64,000 nt of DNA, taken from positions 1,250,001 to 1,314,000 of the forward strand of contig LR746267.1 of NCBI GenBank assembly GCA_902729315.2. The letters run 5' to 3'. The number at the start of each line of letters is the position of its first letter. Position 1 is the stretch's first letter. Positions 26,061-42,200 of this stretch are shown piece after piece. The notes under the pieces were generated by a model. The model did no database searches. It was not told the DNA's origin and was given only the letters and a program-made list of their open reading frames with translations. A program made the position numbers and the translations under genes. The DNA comes from Spirodela intermedia. Its lineage: Eukaryota; Streptophyta; Magnoliopsida; Alismatales; Araceae.

Positions 26061-27450
26061 AGGATGGAGATAGATTTACTACAATTAAATCTGATAATAT
26101 TAAATATTATTTTAATAAAAAATCATATCATACTTTAAAACAAAAGAGATAATACATGAGTCATTATATTGTTAATACTCCACAAATAAATCGAGTTGTA
26201 GAAAAAAAAAATGGTGACTTGAAATAACTCGCACTCTATAATTTCAAAATCACTTGCCTTAGTCTTTTGAGGGGAAAGTACATTTAACAACTCCTTGTTT
26301 GATGAATCACTTACCTTCTAAATTCTTACAATTAAAAAGTCTAATATCATTTTATCCCAAATTTCTTTTAAACATCAAACTTATTCTTAAGGTATTTTGG
26401 TGTGTAGCATTTATTCATGTGCACAATCAACACAATGATTAATTAGAACCTAATACCCTAAAAAAATATTTTTATTAAATACCTTCAAACTGAAAAATCT
26501 TACACATGTAGAAAAAAATGAAAAATATTTATCACTATATCCCTTCAATCAATATTATTTATTGATGTATCCATATTAGTCCTGCTCCAGCCAACTCTAT
26601 CTTTGAGCATCATGTGACATCCAATTTCAAACAACATGCTGTGAGAAACCTCTTCACCAACGTGCCAAGAGTACACCTTAATGCTGGAAAAAACATGTCA
26701 TGAGGCACCACACTAGCTTGTATCACGAGACACTTAACTCCAACCAACATGCCATGAAACCTGCCCCAAATCAAGTGCTGCAAAATTTAGAAATTAAAAA
26801 AATTCTCTAAAAGGTTACAAGTGTTATCATCATGCATTAAAGAAAATATATATTCTTACTTTAGTCCCTCACATCTTCTAGGGCAAACCAAATTAATGAA
26901 AATAAAACTCTTAATTATCTTGAACAAATAGTTCTTCATTCATTTCATCTTCCACGACTAACCTCGATTCTCTTCACTACTTTCAAAAATATAAGATTTG
27001 GTAAAATGTATTAATGGAAGAAAATGAATGTCATGGAACCTATACAAGTTTAAGAACCTAACTTGGATACACTTATTTATGAATTTTTTCCAAACACTAT
27101 AATTAATATAAAAATTTCTTCCTTGTCAAATCCACCACCACTTGAAGCTGAATTTCATATTAGCAATGAGAAATATAATGACCAGGATATACCTATTGTT
27201 ATTAAGAAAGAAACCAAAGAATGTAAAAGAAACCTTGTATCATCTTTCACACTATTCATCCTTTGATCATCTCTCAGCATCTTATAGAGCCTTTCTTGTC
27301 AATTTAAATATGATCAATGTCCTCATTTGTCTCTTCATTATTATTGTCACTAAATTCAAGAGAAGATCAATAAGGGATTACAACAGTTGCAGAGCATGCA
27401 TGCTTGAACTAGACCATTCTAATTCATTCATGTCTTTATGAGCTGGTATA
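26061..27450 (+). mobile_element. Decayed Ty1/copia integrase and integrase-RT linker, plus strand (continuation of element A?)
   Basis: Plus-strand broken frames show TTIKSDN, then VNTPQINRVVEKKNGDLK (26171-26224), then LTTPCLMNHLPSKFLQLK and VFWCVAFIHVHNQH (about 26290-26435). This is the typical copia integrase C-terminal part. Further on, FDHLSASYRAFLVNL at 27261-27305 matches the linker that precedes reverse transcriptase in copia polyproteins. No RT follows on this strand. The open frames at 27063-27441 are parts of this relic, not host genes. Confidence 0.75.
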
Positions 27451-28423
27451 AATATTAATCCCATAGTAAACTGTTTTATGGATACAACCATTCCTCTCCT
27501 CCTTTGTTCTTCCTCTTTCCTTGATATTATTACCCAAGATTAGAGGTCTCGACAAGAAAATAAAGGCATACATAATTTTTTAATTGAATAGTTTATTGAC
27601 TTCAACTAATGTTGGATGTACAAGTTCTAATCATGCAGCCTTTTGAAGAAACATTTAGAGTTGGTAAAAAACATTGAACACTGCACAAGACCGAAAATAA
27701 ATGTGGATTATTTATATTTCCTGAAGAACATCATTTTGGACAAAGAATAGCTAGCACTTGATTATTTCAAGAAATTATCTTTTTCCTAAAATGGGTGAAT
27801 TCCCCAAAAATATATATATATAAGTTGAATCCTTTGGTGGTTTATAAAATCAAATATTACAAGTATTTGACTCTATCTATTTCTGATATAAAATATTTGA
27901 GTCAAATATTTGACTCTATTTCTGATAGCTAGCACTCCTTCCTCTATCTATTTCTGATATAAAATAATTAAATGCAACAGCGAAATATCCAATGACTCTG
28001 AAGGATAAATAATACCTATTAAGATAGACAAGGAAGACTCTGTGATGGCCTGAGGTTTTTATATTTAGTCGTAATATACCAAAGAAAATAAAAGGCAAAC
28101 ATTCTAAAAAAAATAACCTGGCATTTAGTTGGCTCTTCTTGCAGTTCAACCAAGTTGAGTGAATAATCTATATATAAATATAAAAGTATTATAAAAATAT
28201 GAATAAGCTCGGCATTAATTGTAAATTGTTCACAGAAGAAGGCCATAATAAGAGGGAATATTCCACACAGTTCACCCCTTCATGAGGACTCCGAAGAAAT
28301 CAGTCTACAAGAGCTAGTTTACTACTAACAGGGTTCTCTTTCTGTATAATCCGATCAAATTTACATGAGCTCAGTTGCTCAGAAAAGGAAACTGTGGGCT
28401 GGTGATTCTCTGCAACTTATGAC
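27451..28423. other. AT-rich spacer 3' of RPB5
   Basis: No gene is supported. A 24-bp segment, ctctatctatttctgatata plus four bases, occurs near 27870 and again near 27942, with an inverted gagtcaaatatttgactc between them. The 3' UTR of RPB5 should lie just left of 28424. Confidence 0.4.
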
Positions 28424-31827
<3,404 letters not shown>

Positions 31828-32050
31828 CTCTCTCTCTCTCTCTCTCTCCCCCTCTGTTCACGCCCACGCCGTATGGGGAGGAAGAAGAGGAAGAGAGGAG
31901 GGAGGGCGGTAGGGTATTGGCTACTAATCGGATCATTATAACGGTCCGGGTCAGACCCGATTTGGAGGTTTGGGCCAATCAGTCAACCCATTAACGAAGC
32001 ACGCCAGACTGGGCCTTTTTTATATACCGGGCTTGGGGCTGGATAGCCCA
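31828..32050 (-). promoter_or_regulatory. RPB5 core promoter and GA leader
   Basis: On the minus strand a TATA-like TATATAAAAAAGGCCCAG spans 32026-32009, about 190 bp upstream of the ATG. Site II-type words (GGCCCA/TGGGCC) occur at about 32010 and at about 31972, the latter overlapping a CCAAT-type word. Site II elements bound by TCP factors are common in plant housekeeping promoters. A (GA)11 tract at 31848-31828 abuts the start codon. Confidence 0.55.
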
Positions 32051-35000
32051 ATAACGTTCGACCCAGGATCTATCTAGGCCGAGCTTCACAAGATCACGCC
32101 AAAGAAATTTAAGAAAAAAATAAAAAATATGTATATAATATAAAAAATATTTATCATAAAATTTTAAATTGACATAAAACGATCTTGATGTTCTTTCTAT
32201 TTTAGAAAACGCTTTTTTTTCAATTTAATTTTGAGAAGCTCATTTAGATAACTCATTCTAGGAATGAGTTAATGAGAATGGGTTATAATAACCATAGTCG
32301 TTCATTCCTAAGTATACATGGGATGTACCTGTTCTCAACTTGATTTGAATATCAATTATGAATAGTTCACATGAAATCCAACTTGGGTATAGAGACAATA
32401 TCCTTTAACTTATTCTAGAATCAAAGATGAGAATGATTTATGAGAATGGGTTCACCACCTTCTATTCACTTATCAACACTTGGCACGGCATGGTCTGAAC
32501 TCACTAAGATTAGCTTTGATGAACACAATGTAGTTTCTTGGTATGGTTGGGCTTGGCCATCCTCTTACCAAGGGCCCAAATTCCTTGTGACTCTGATAGG
32601 GTTGCTAATATGTAGGTAAACATGATAATGGTGAAGCATTAAATATAATGAAAATCAAATATTTTAGTTATTACTGGATGAGGTGTCCAAACAACTTAAA
32701 GGGTTTAGGATGGGTCAAGATGTGGGTTGACCCCAAGAGTCTGCCCTCTTGTGAAAAAGATAACATATTTTTTTGAATATTTTTGTATAAATAAAAAATG
32801 AGAAAATGTCATATTTGACTTTGGGCTCCTGATATTATATCAAAGTGAGATGATGGGAACTAGAAAGGTCAATCATCTGCCAAAAAGGAACTGTACAATC
32901 GTAGCCAAAAGCTTGTAGCCACATGAGTTTTAGGAAGGCCAATGAATGGACAATGATCAGTATTTTCAACACATGCATGAATCTAGTGACTATTCCAATC
33001 ATCATCATTGTTGAATTTATTTGTCTCCTCCAAGTATAAATAGGTTGACTTTCTTGCCGATTGTGATAGGTTCATTATTGCACCTAGCCAAGTTGAGGGG
33101 ATTGCTTCCTATCTATGCCCCTCATTTATTATCTCCAAGATAAAATGTTTTGTCCTCCACAAAAAATTTATGTAGCAAGTGGTGTTAGTATCTTCCATGT
33201 GGCTTCACAAAGTCATAATAGGTACAAACAACTTTACAACACAATTAAATGTCTGAAAATGAGGAAACAACTTATGAAATTTTATGCACCATCAAGGAGA
33301 AAAGAAAATTTGTGCTCTATATAATTATCAATGTCATTTTCTTGCTTTTCCTATCAAAAAATTTACTCATTTAGTGCTTCAATCCTATCAACAATGTTTT
33401 CATTACTACAATGGTCATAGTTCAATTAAAGGTAGAATGAGAATAGAATAGTGAGACCTCTAAAACAGTGCAAGTTGTTTGTCAAATTCCATTGTGTTGG
33501 CACAACATTAGTTAAGATCTCTAGAGGGTCCAAGAATTAGTGATCACTCCTTTCTCAATTAATCAAATAATTTTCTTGTGCATATTTCAGTGACTCTGTT
33601 ATTTCATCTTAGTTGTTTAAAGAATATTTATCCTTGAATACTTTTTAATATAAAATAATTAGGATCAGTGATACAACAATCAAAAACATGATTGTCAAAA
33701 ATAGTGGGAAGTCCATAAAAAATAGAAAATAAATGGGTATATAAATTTTATGAGTGCTTGGATTGTCATAGCTGCTTAGACATTAAAGTTTTCAATTTTC
33801 AAATGACAGCATTCAAGATACAATACAATTTGCAAATGGGATGAAAAGGGGCAACTTTTCAAATAAAGCCCTTGACCTCATTATTATAAGTTTCAAATGG
33901 AAAAGGGGTAACTTTTTGTTTTGGGATGCACTAATTCACATTTGGAAGACATCCATCATCTCACTCAAAAAAATTAATATCATGGCATGCCCCAACTCTT
34001 TACCTTTAAGAGTGGAGTGAAAACAATGATATATTCTTGATTTTTTAAAAAATGAATCCATCATCTAAAAATTACTTAACATGTGTTTCTTGAAAGCAGC
34101 ATCTTCATATCTTGTAACTTAATTGTGCAGGGTTTATTCAAGACTAATTAATGGATGAAAGTTATGGTGAGAAAAATCCAAAGAAAAGTAACAATAGATG
34201 AAAACCTCTTAACTCCAAATTCCAGAATTATCTCTAAATTCTAGTGGTAAAGCTCCTATCCCTTCTGAGTGTTGGTTATTTTTTTCAAGATTCATCAAGA
34301 TTTGATACACTTGATTCATTTTTTAAGATAGGTTAGATGCTTTTGGAAGTTTTACATTTATTTTTTTCTTTGTTCATTGTGGTGTAAGAGAGAGCTTGCA
34401 ATGAATCAAGGCTTGACTTGCATTTCAAATATTTGGCTAACACCATTAACCATCTAACTTGTAGATTCTTGATAAAATTCTAGGATTAAACTTGCTGGGT
34501 AAAAGTATTTAGGTTGATTGAATCACTATAATTCCCATTTGTCTCATGTCATTTATTATCTTCACATTACATTATTATTTATAAATACCATTATAAATCC
34601 CATGTTTATTATTTCTATTCTTTCTCTCTCACGACATTATTTTTTATGCATGTAATTTTTATAGGTTATATTTACTCATTAAATCCGAAATAGATTAAAA
34701 AATATAATTATGAATTTGTCATTAAACCAAGAGGCAAGGTCAACCCTTAAATGAAATGGTCATAATTAGGATGATGTGATCGGTAGAAATTTAGGTAAAT
34801 AGCTATAAATGTTTGATCCTTAACATTCAAAAAATTGCATTTCAACAAAAAGATGTAGTAATGAGAGTTGACCACGCTTACCCTAATGATTAGTCTTATA
34901 ATTAAGTAATGCCAACTTATTTGATAACCTTGAAGCATCTACATTAAGACGGCCAACATATGGTTCAATGGATTGCTTTTTTCTTGTAATCATCTAAACT

Positions 35001-35245
35001 TATTCTCAAAGCAAGAGTCTAACAGTTACATACATTGGTGTGAAGATGGATTGACTTCTCATGAGAAGGTATATGGATTAAGACAAATCATGATATGATC
35101 ACTTTGCTTACAGTCTGAAAAAGAAAGGAACAAAATATTCCAGAGGTTGATGACCTAACGGGTGAGATCCAGGCGATGACCCTTGGGATTCAAAAACGAC
35201 AACGGATATATTTTCATATTTTATTTCCTCCGCGGACGTCCCTGT
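32051..35245. other. AT-rich intergenic region
   Basis: About 3.2 kb with only short open frames and no recognisable protein similarity on either strand. It probably holds decayed repeats, but I could not name a family. Confidence 0.4.
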
Positions 35246-36131
35246 CTAAGCCCATTTGGCCATGAGAGACATCCCTCCGATCCCCAGCAAGACGGCGACA
35301 TATCCCCATCCCTGCAGCTTGACGTTGCTCTGCAGCTTATGCCCGAGAAAGTCAGCCGCCAGGAGGTCAACCAGGGCCATGTATATGAGGAGCCCCGAAG
35401 AGGACGCGTTCAGCAGGCCTATCACCATGAGCGCTGTGGGGCTGTTGTCGCTGTACACGTTTGACAAGCCGATTCCGAGGGCGACACCGAACGGCGTGGT
35501 TGTGGCGAAGAAGAAGACCATGATCGCCTTCATCCCAAAGCCATACTCTGCCTGAAGGATGCACATTATCAGCATGTCTGCTTAGTTATGCAGTCCAAAC
35601 TATATGTGTATATGGCTATTTGTCGATGGAGGCATTGAATGGGGGGAATCTTCACCTGAAGGATGCGCATAATCAACAAAGACATGCATAAAGGGACAAA
35701 TAACTATATATATAGATATTTTTGTTGATGGGTAATTAAGGAAAGGAAAGGGGCTTCACCTGGAGGATGCAACCGCCTAGGCCCATCCCTTCGAAGAACT
35801 GATGGAAGCACAGGGCCGCGACCAAGGGGCGGATGGTGCATGGGTTCTGGGAGGCGCCCATGGAGAGTCCGATAACAATCGAGTGGACGACGATCCCGAG
35901 CTCCAAAACCTGAAAGGATCAGGAAGAAGAGACGTTAGCTTCCTTGTACTCATTAAAGTAGTTTGGCCCCGTCCCGGGTGGAGGACTTGTCTTGCTGATC
36001 ACGAAGATAATCTCCGGTCGGTGTGTGGTGTTCATGTCCCCCATGTGGGTCGGCCGAGTCCACTGATTGAATAAGAGCTCACTCCCAGAATCGGCTCGAG
36101 TTACTAATCCACCTACCTCTACCCCTGTTGG

Positions 36132-36172
<41 letters not shown>

Positions 36173-37514
36173 CGCTCTCGCTCGCTCTCGCTCTTGCTCA
36201 CCTACTTAAGAAGTAGTATGAGTTACTCGACATAAAATATTCAATTTGTGAATTCAAAATTTGTACTAAAAAAGTGCCCGTTCTTTTGGAAGGCAGGCGT
36301 GATGTAGACGGGAACCTGCTCCCTTTCACTCCTCTCGCTGTCTGTATATATGTGCGTGTCTATCTTCTCTCTGGCCCTTTATTCTCTATATTCAGTGGAA
36401 ACAGTCACAAAGGAGGGAGGCTGAGAAGAAAGGTCGTGTCACACGGCATGACAATGAAAATCTTGTCGCCCTAAGGTTTTACAGGGTTTTAGGATTCAAC
36501 AACAGAGAAACTCATAGGGGGTGGCCGTAGACGCGGCAGGACCGAGTTCGTCGTCTAGCCGGAATGAATTGAATGACGGCGTCAGCTGATTAGGTGTGGG
36601 TCAAGGGAGACGGCTGATCGCCGCCTCTCCATCGCCATACACTGCATCCTGCCAACGACCCAGCGACCCATGTGATCGTCTCACAGATCCTCTGGATCTT
36701 CAGAGGATGTCTCTGAGAGACTCTCTGGTTCTGCTGAGCAGATCCCAAGAACGAGGATGAGAAGAAGAAGAAGACGAAGACGAAGACGAAGACGAAGACG
36801 AAGACGAAGACGAAGACGAAGACGAAGACGAAAAAGGAGTATAAGATGTTGAAGGAGAAGAGAAGAGGGAGCTGGGTTTTATCTGAGAGAGCTATTTCGG
36901 ATGGCCTAGGAGGGATACCAACCTGAGCAATGACGCGGTTCCTCCTCAAGGAAGCGTTATCCTCATCGTTCTTAGTCTCCAGCAGGATGGAGGGGCAGTG
37001 GCCGTGGGTGTGCACGGCGGAGACCATCTGCACCGTCGGGGTGGCACCGCCTTCCATTGCCTCCACCTTCTCCCGGTGGCGGCGGCTGTAGAAGGACATG
37101 GAGAAGGAGTCCAGCATGAGGGTGGCAACGGAGGAGAGCATGGCGACGAAGGCCGAGAAGGGGAACTTCTGCCATGGATTGCTCGGCAAACACGGCGATT
37201 GCAGCATCGCGAAGGAGTCCGGCAGAACGTGCATGAAGCCCGTGGAGAGGATGACCCCCGAAGCGAAGGCCTTCACCACGAAGAAGAGGTTCCTGTCCGG
37301 GGATAGTGCCGGCACCGACCGGGAGAAGAGCGGCAAGCAGATGCCGATCATGCTGGCGACGAGAATGGTGGCGATGGCGATGACCTTCAGCTTCAGGGCC
37401 TTAGGCCGGTCGTAGCACTCCCCCATGTTACTCGTATCGCACTCCGGCGAGCTCTCCGCCACAACTGCTGCCGTGAGGGGAGATAGCAGGAGGAGCACAA
37501 GGACAATGCGAGGG

Positions 37515-37519
<5 letters not shown>
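35246..37519 (-). CDS. ZIP-family zinc/iron transporter (copy A)
   Basis: A complete three-exon ZIP (IRT/ZIP1-type) divalent metal transporter, expected in the plasma membrane. Exons on the minus strand are 37519-36923, 35909-35760 and 35551-35246, phase 0, GT-AG; 350 aa, a usual length for the family. An N-terminal signal-like hydrophobic segment (1-21) precedes a Cys pair ([10 protein letters not shown]). TM1-TM3 include [19 protein letters not shown] variable loop carries a short His motif (HTHGH). TM4 holds [13 protein letters not shown] and TM5 [11 protein letters not shown], the metal-site helices, and the protein ends [13 protein letters not shown] (TC)27 tract immediately precedes the ATG. 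A TATA-like TCCATATAAA is at 37650-37641. No exact RTGTCGACAY zinc-deficiency element was seen upstream. It is paralogous to the gene at 43420-44907. Confidence 0.95.
36135..36192. repeat. (CT)n/(CTCG)n microsatellite in ZIP-A intron 1
   Basis: About 17 CT units followed by CTCGCT-type imperfect repeats inside the 1013-nt intron 36922-35910. Confidence 0.9.
36761..36831. repeat. (GAAGAC)n hexanucleotide repeat in ZIP-A intron 1
   Basis: About ten tandem hexanucleotides (GAA-rich at the left end). In transcript sense it is GTCTTC and is read in frame with exon 1 as alternating Phe-Val when the intron is retained. Confidence 0.9.

Positions 37520-37573
<54 letters not shown>
37520..37573 (-). 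repeat. (TC)27 tract forming the 5' leader next to the ZIP-A start codon
   Basis: In transcript sense the leader is (GA)27 running straight into the ATG (GAGAGATGGAC). It is a microsatellite and a candidate GAGA-type regulatory element. Confidence 0.9.
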
Positions 37574-37576
<3 letters not shown>

Positions 37577-40500
37577 CTGCGAGCCGATCCGGTCGAGTTC
37601 TGTCGTTCCTGAGGTACGGCTGCCACTGTATTCAGCCGAGTTTATATGGATGGGTTCTCCAGCTGAGGTCGCCCTCTACCCTTTCCCGCCGCCCAAGGGG
37701 GAGAGACCATTATGTGAAACCGCTGCCCCTGCTTTAATGAAGAACATGTCAGCAACTGACTGGGCCACCGCGTCATCACCAGCCTGTCCGAAGTCACGCT
37801 GTGTGGACCCGGTGTCGGCCATGTGGCAGAGGCTATGTCCGAAAGAACCCTCGAGCAGGAAGCAGCCAGGTTGGTCAGCGGCTAGCAGAAATGTTTTGGT
37901 AATATCTCGGTAACTGAAAGGTATTTCCGGAGACAGCTGAAATAGACGTGTGGTGGTCACGGATGGCACGTGCAGCACACGCTCTCCCACGTGGCTTGTA
38001 TGTATGGCGCTGATTCATTGGAAAGTCAATGTCGAGCGAGAACAAAGGTTACAGCTGGGGAAGCGCCCTATTGAAAGGGTCCGGAATCTATCAGTACCGG
38101 CCCAAGTGACCGAGCCTTTAAGTGGGGCCCGCCATCTCTCTAACAAATGCCGCAGAAAATTATTTATTTTTCATTTAAATCGGGAATTGATAAAATAAGA
38201 CGTAGCCTGACCAATAGGCTCCCTCCGGGCTAGGAATTTAAATAAAGTGAAAATAAAATAAAATTAGCCTCCCATTTATTATGCACGGGCCCAGAGATGG
38301 TGAAGTAATCATGGTACTTCCTGGGCCCTTTTGATCCCTTGCAAAGTAGAGAGATGTGAAGGAGGAGATGTAGAAGTCAATGGCACCATAATAGTGGGAG
38401 CTTGTGCCTGCTAGATCATCTTTGTGCCTTGTATGAGGTTTTAAGGGTGTTAAGTTGAATGATCACCAAACTACTCCAAGCGGGACTAAGCATGGAGATG
38501 TTAAGCATCGGATGATGAGTTTAATTCTATAACGCTGAAGGTCCCTGCAAGTCAACAGCATGTAGATGACCCAAAAAAGTTGTTAAGGGATGAAATTGAC
38601 ATGTGGAATTACTAGCCCTAAGATGTTATAACAAAAAAAGATACTCTTCAGATATAATTTAAACATGTAGAAAATAATTGCAAACTTTTGTTGAGTACTT
38701 GGCATTTTTGGGTTTTGTCTCTCTTAGAAGCTTGGTTGAAAGCTAACTCTACTCACTCAAAAATAAATTTTCAAGAGACATTTTGTTTAGAGGTCCCAAC
38801 AATACTATTTTCATTTCACATAAAATATCCCAATTGGATGCCCAATTTAAAGTAATTTATTCCATGATTCCCTTATGTCACATGTCAATCTTGAAATCAT
38901 CAAATATTTTAACAATCATCTTCATTGAGAACAATACAAGTGTCCACCCATGTCATTTTAAAAAAGCATCCCTAACTCTTGTCACAATCATCATTTAATT
39001 CCATTATTTTTTACCAAATAATAGAAAGATCAGCATTCATATATTACTAAAACAAATGAATGTTTGCTAACATGATATGCCATATTAAGAGTAATGGCAC
39101 AAGCCTTAGCCATTCAATAGGTAAATGCTTTGACCATTATGCCATTTAATAAGTCTGTTTATGACCTAGAAACTGACCCTAAATTGTTGGACAATGTTTT
39201 TGAGGGTCAATTGAGGCACATAACTGATGGGTGATAGGAGTCAATTGTTTCCATCCACATGTCAAGTGTATTCTTATATTCACACCATTCAATACTAAGG
39301 TCAACCAAACAAATACAGTTTTATGCTAGGAAATGGATTCTTTAAACTAAAACTACAACCTAAATTCCTATACTTACTATTTTGTAGGTCATTGGATCTA
39401 GTAGAGTCCAAGACAATTGATGAAGCATGAAGTTTATCTGCCCTTTCTTCTACTTTCGACCCCAGCTAAGAAATTCATAAAAATAAGATACAAACTCATG
39501 TTTGTTAATATGGAAGTCAACAATCATGGTAGTCTAGGAAGGTTGTAAGGATGACTTTCTTGTGAGGATTGGAATTTAATGGAAGTATAAAAATGGGAAA
39601 AAGTCAGCCCATTCCTTATTGGGCCAGGCCTATGAAAAGAATCATAATTCTCCCCTCATTAGGCTGCTCCATCATCACTTCCCCAATTAGGTTAGCACTG
39701 AATAAGGCTTGCCCCTGAGATTTTGTTTACTAGTATTTTCTCTAGAGCCTCACATTCCTCTTCATATGGATAGGCATGAAGGAGAAACTATGAAAGTCCA
39801 TGGTCAATGTTATTTAAAAGTTAAGTTTCAACTTTTATGTGAAATTGATTTGATCCATTGAAATTAAGCTTCCCCACTAGAAAATACAAGATTTCATTGA
39901 GTGCTAGGTCGTGTTTCAAAATTTATGGCAATCCTAATAATAAAAGATATTAATTTTTATGTGTAGTAAGGAGATCATGCATGTCTTGGTCGTGTTTTAA
40001 AGAATAGTCCCAACTCTACTCGCACTCATCATTTTATTTGATCATATCATTGTAATCCCCAGTATTTGAGTATAGAAAACTCTACATTCCTATTCAGTTC
40101 TAAATAACCATAATTTTATATATTACATAATGATTCCAATTGTGATTGGTGATCTAGTACCTTGCTAGCTACACACTTCAACATTTGCTATCATATAATT
40201 CAGGCCATTTACTAAGTGGGTTTTATAATCATCAGGGTGACCAGAAACACTCGAGCCTTTTCTAAACTTGGTCTAGCATGTGTTGGGCCAGCTTGACAAT
40301 TGGTTGAGAGACCACAAGAAGGAATATTCCGAGATACCATACGAGTAGAGTAGCTAGATGTGGTGTGCAATCTGAAAGGAAAGGAAGTGAGTGAGTAATG
40401 AAATGGTCCACACCTATCATTTTTACCATCTTATGGACAACATTCTCAATAGGGCGTATTTTAAGTTGTGATCTCAAATGCTTTTCAAGACCTAAACTTT

Positions 40501-40779
40501 GCTTGGCTGAGCCTACACTCAATTTTCAAAATTTCTAATGAAAAAATATAAAATGAAAAATAAATGGCCCAATCAGAAGTTGTGAGTAAATGATAAAATT
40601 TTGATTGTAAGACTAATATCTTACATAGTGATCAGGAGATGGCTAATATCTATAAAACTTTGATAATGCGACACTTAGGTCTTTACTTTATTTATTTTAA
40701 AAGAATATTAATTTATAGTTTTGGCTATGCCCATGTGGTTATGAGTGATACATGTTCAATGCCCAATAAGATGTTTTTA
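37574..40779. other. ZIP-A promoter and AT-rich intergenic region
   Basis: Segment 37574-38200 is GC-balanced, carries the ZIP-A TATA-like box and an ACGTGG/CACGTG-type core near 37985. From 38200 to 40779 the sequence is AT-rich. Weakly similar segments near 38930-39000 and 39980-40040 (both with a cccaactct/ccctaactct, then catcatttta pattern) hint at decayed repeats. The open frame at 40262-40522 has no recognisable similarity. Confidence 0.35.
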
Positions 40780-42200
40780 CCTTCTATCTCATGAACTCAG
40801 CTGCCGAGAGGTCATTGAGTGCTGCAAATGAGTAGCCAAGACTAAGAGACACCATGATTGTCTTCATTCCTTTTGTTATACTCCATGTGCAAGTTGTCAC
40901 AAAATAATCACTATTTTGATAAGAATGGAATGATTACATATTATGCAGCAATGAATTTGATGAGACTAAACCAAGATGAGTTCATAGATGCATGGAAAAG
41001 TCACTTCATCACATAATGAATAATGCCATCACAAAAATAATCAATTTAATTTGTGCTTTATAACAATGAGCTTGCAATTGATGGTACTAAAACGAGATGA
41101 ATTAATATAACCTAGAGTGGAAGTTGACATATATGATAAATAAAGGTCATAAAATCTAAGTAACTGTGTATACATATTGAGTTGAGCTTACGTTAGCATG
41201 GATCGGTAGTTGCTATACATGATGGAAGGAAAGAACTGCAGCCAAGTGCTTGAATGTGAGTAGGCTTTGGGAGTTCCCATGGATGGACCAATAACTACTA
41301 AATGAACCATAACCTCTAGCTCCAATCGTCATATATACTACGAAAATCATAGTTCTAAGATTTGTATCCCTTACAAATGCTGAAGTCCTTATTCTAAATA
41401 ATTATATGAATTATAGTCATTGTAATGTTAAAGGTAAATTACTATATCAGGTAACAATATTATGGTTATCAAAAATGTTTAATTTGGGAAATCAACGTTT
41501 ATTAAGGTAAGAAATTTCAGTAACAGCACTTGGAGAACAACACGTGGAGAGAAGCCGCGAGAAGGATGGGATTAGTGGCGGCTGGAAATGGATCTCGGCA
41601 GTCCAATAGGCATCATCATGCTCTTCAGAAGAACAACACTGACAGTAGACCAAGATGAAGACAGGCAATCTTGAAAATCTTTGTTGTGGTAGCGGACTAG
41701 TGAGCACCAAACCTGAGTTATGACGCCCTGCCTCCTCAGGATAGCATCCACTTCGTCGTCCTCATGGCGGAGCAGCCTCCATGGCCAGGGATCTCCCGTC
41801 CCACGACAGCGTTAACCTTCCCCTCGCTGACTCCGTGTTGTATCGCCGAGGAGTCCACAACAGGGTGTCCCCATGGCGGATCGGATGTCGAGGGGAGAAG
41901 AGCAGAATACAGACGCCGCTCACGCAGGTGACGAGGAAAGCGGCGACGGCGATATGACTTCAGCCTGATGGTCTTGGGCCGGGCATTTGACTCCCCAATG
42001 TGCCCCGTTTCCGGATTTTGCAGCAGCAGGAGGAAAGCTTTTAGGCCGTGACCGCCTTTCTCTTCCTCTTCTTGTTCTTCAGTTGAGCTCCTTTGGCAAA
42101 TGGTGTGTTATATCGAACGATGCCGTTCGTCTGTTGCATGGCTTCTCGCCGTCTGTGAAGCACACCGTCCGTGATTTATAAAACAGGGAAAAGTTCTACG
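40780..42200 (-). pseudogene. ZIP-family transporter pseudogene between the two intact copies
   Basis: Three exon relics lie in ZIP order on the minus strand. Exon 1 (about 42000-41713) keeps a degraded TM1 (VAAFLVTCVSGVCILLFSP) and ends DAILRRQGVITQ, followed by the donor gtttggtgctc, identical to that of copy B. About 330 bp including the [18 protein letters not shown] region is deleted, with frameshifts. Exon 2 (about 41330-41205) reads VMVHLVVIGPSMGT, where intact copies have [14 protein letters not shown]; the HQFFEG motif is damaged. Exon 3 (about 40895-40800) keeps GMKTIMV and LNDLSAAEFM with an internal deletion and a frameshift. Upstream, 42150-42185 shares tgtgaagc, then cgtga-t-tata, with the copy B promoter. 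It is a dead tandem duplicate, closest to copy B. Confidence 0.85.

Noticed and set aside
27063-27441. Two overlapping plus-strand open frames as host genes
   Set aside because: They match the integrase-RT linker of a copia element (FDHLSASYRAF) and are broken.
40262-40522. Minus-strand 86-aa frame near the ZIP pseudogene
   Set aside because: It lies beyond the pseudogene's third exon relic and shows no ZIP motif.
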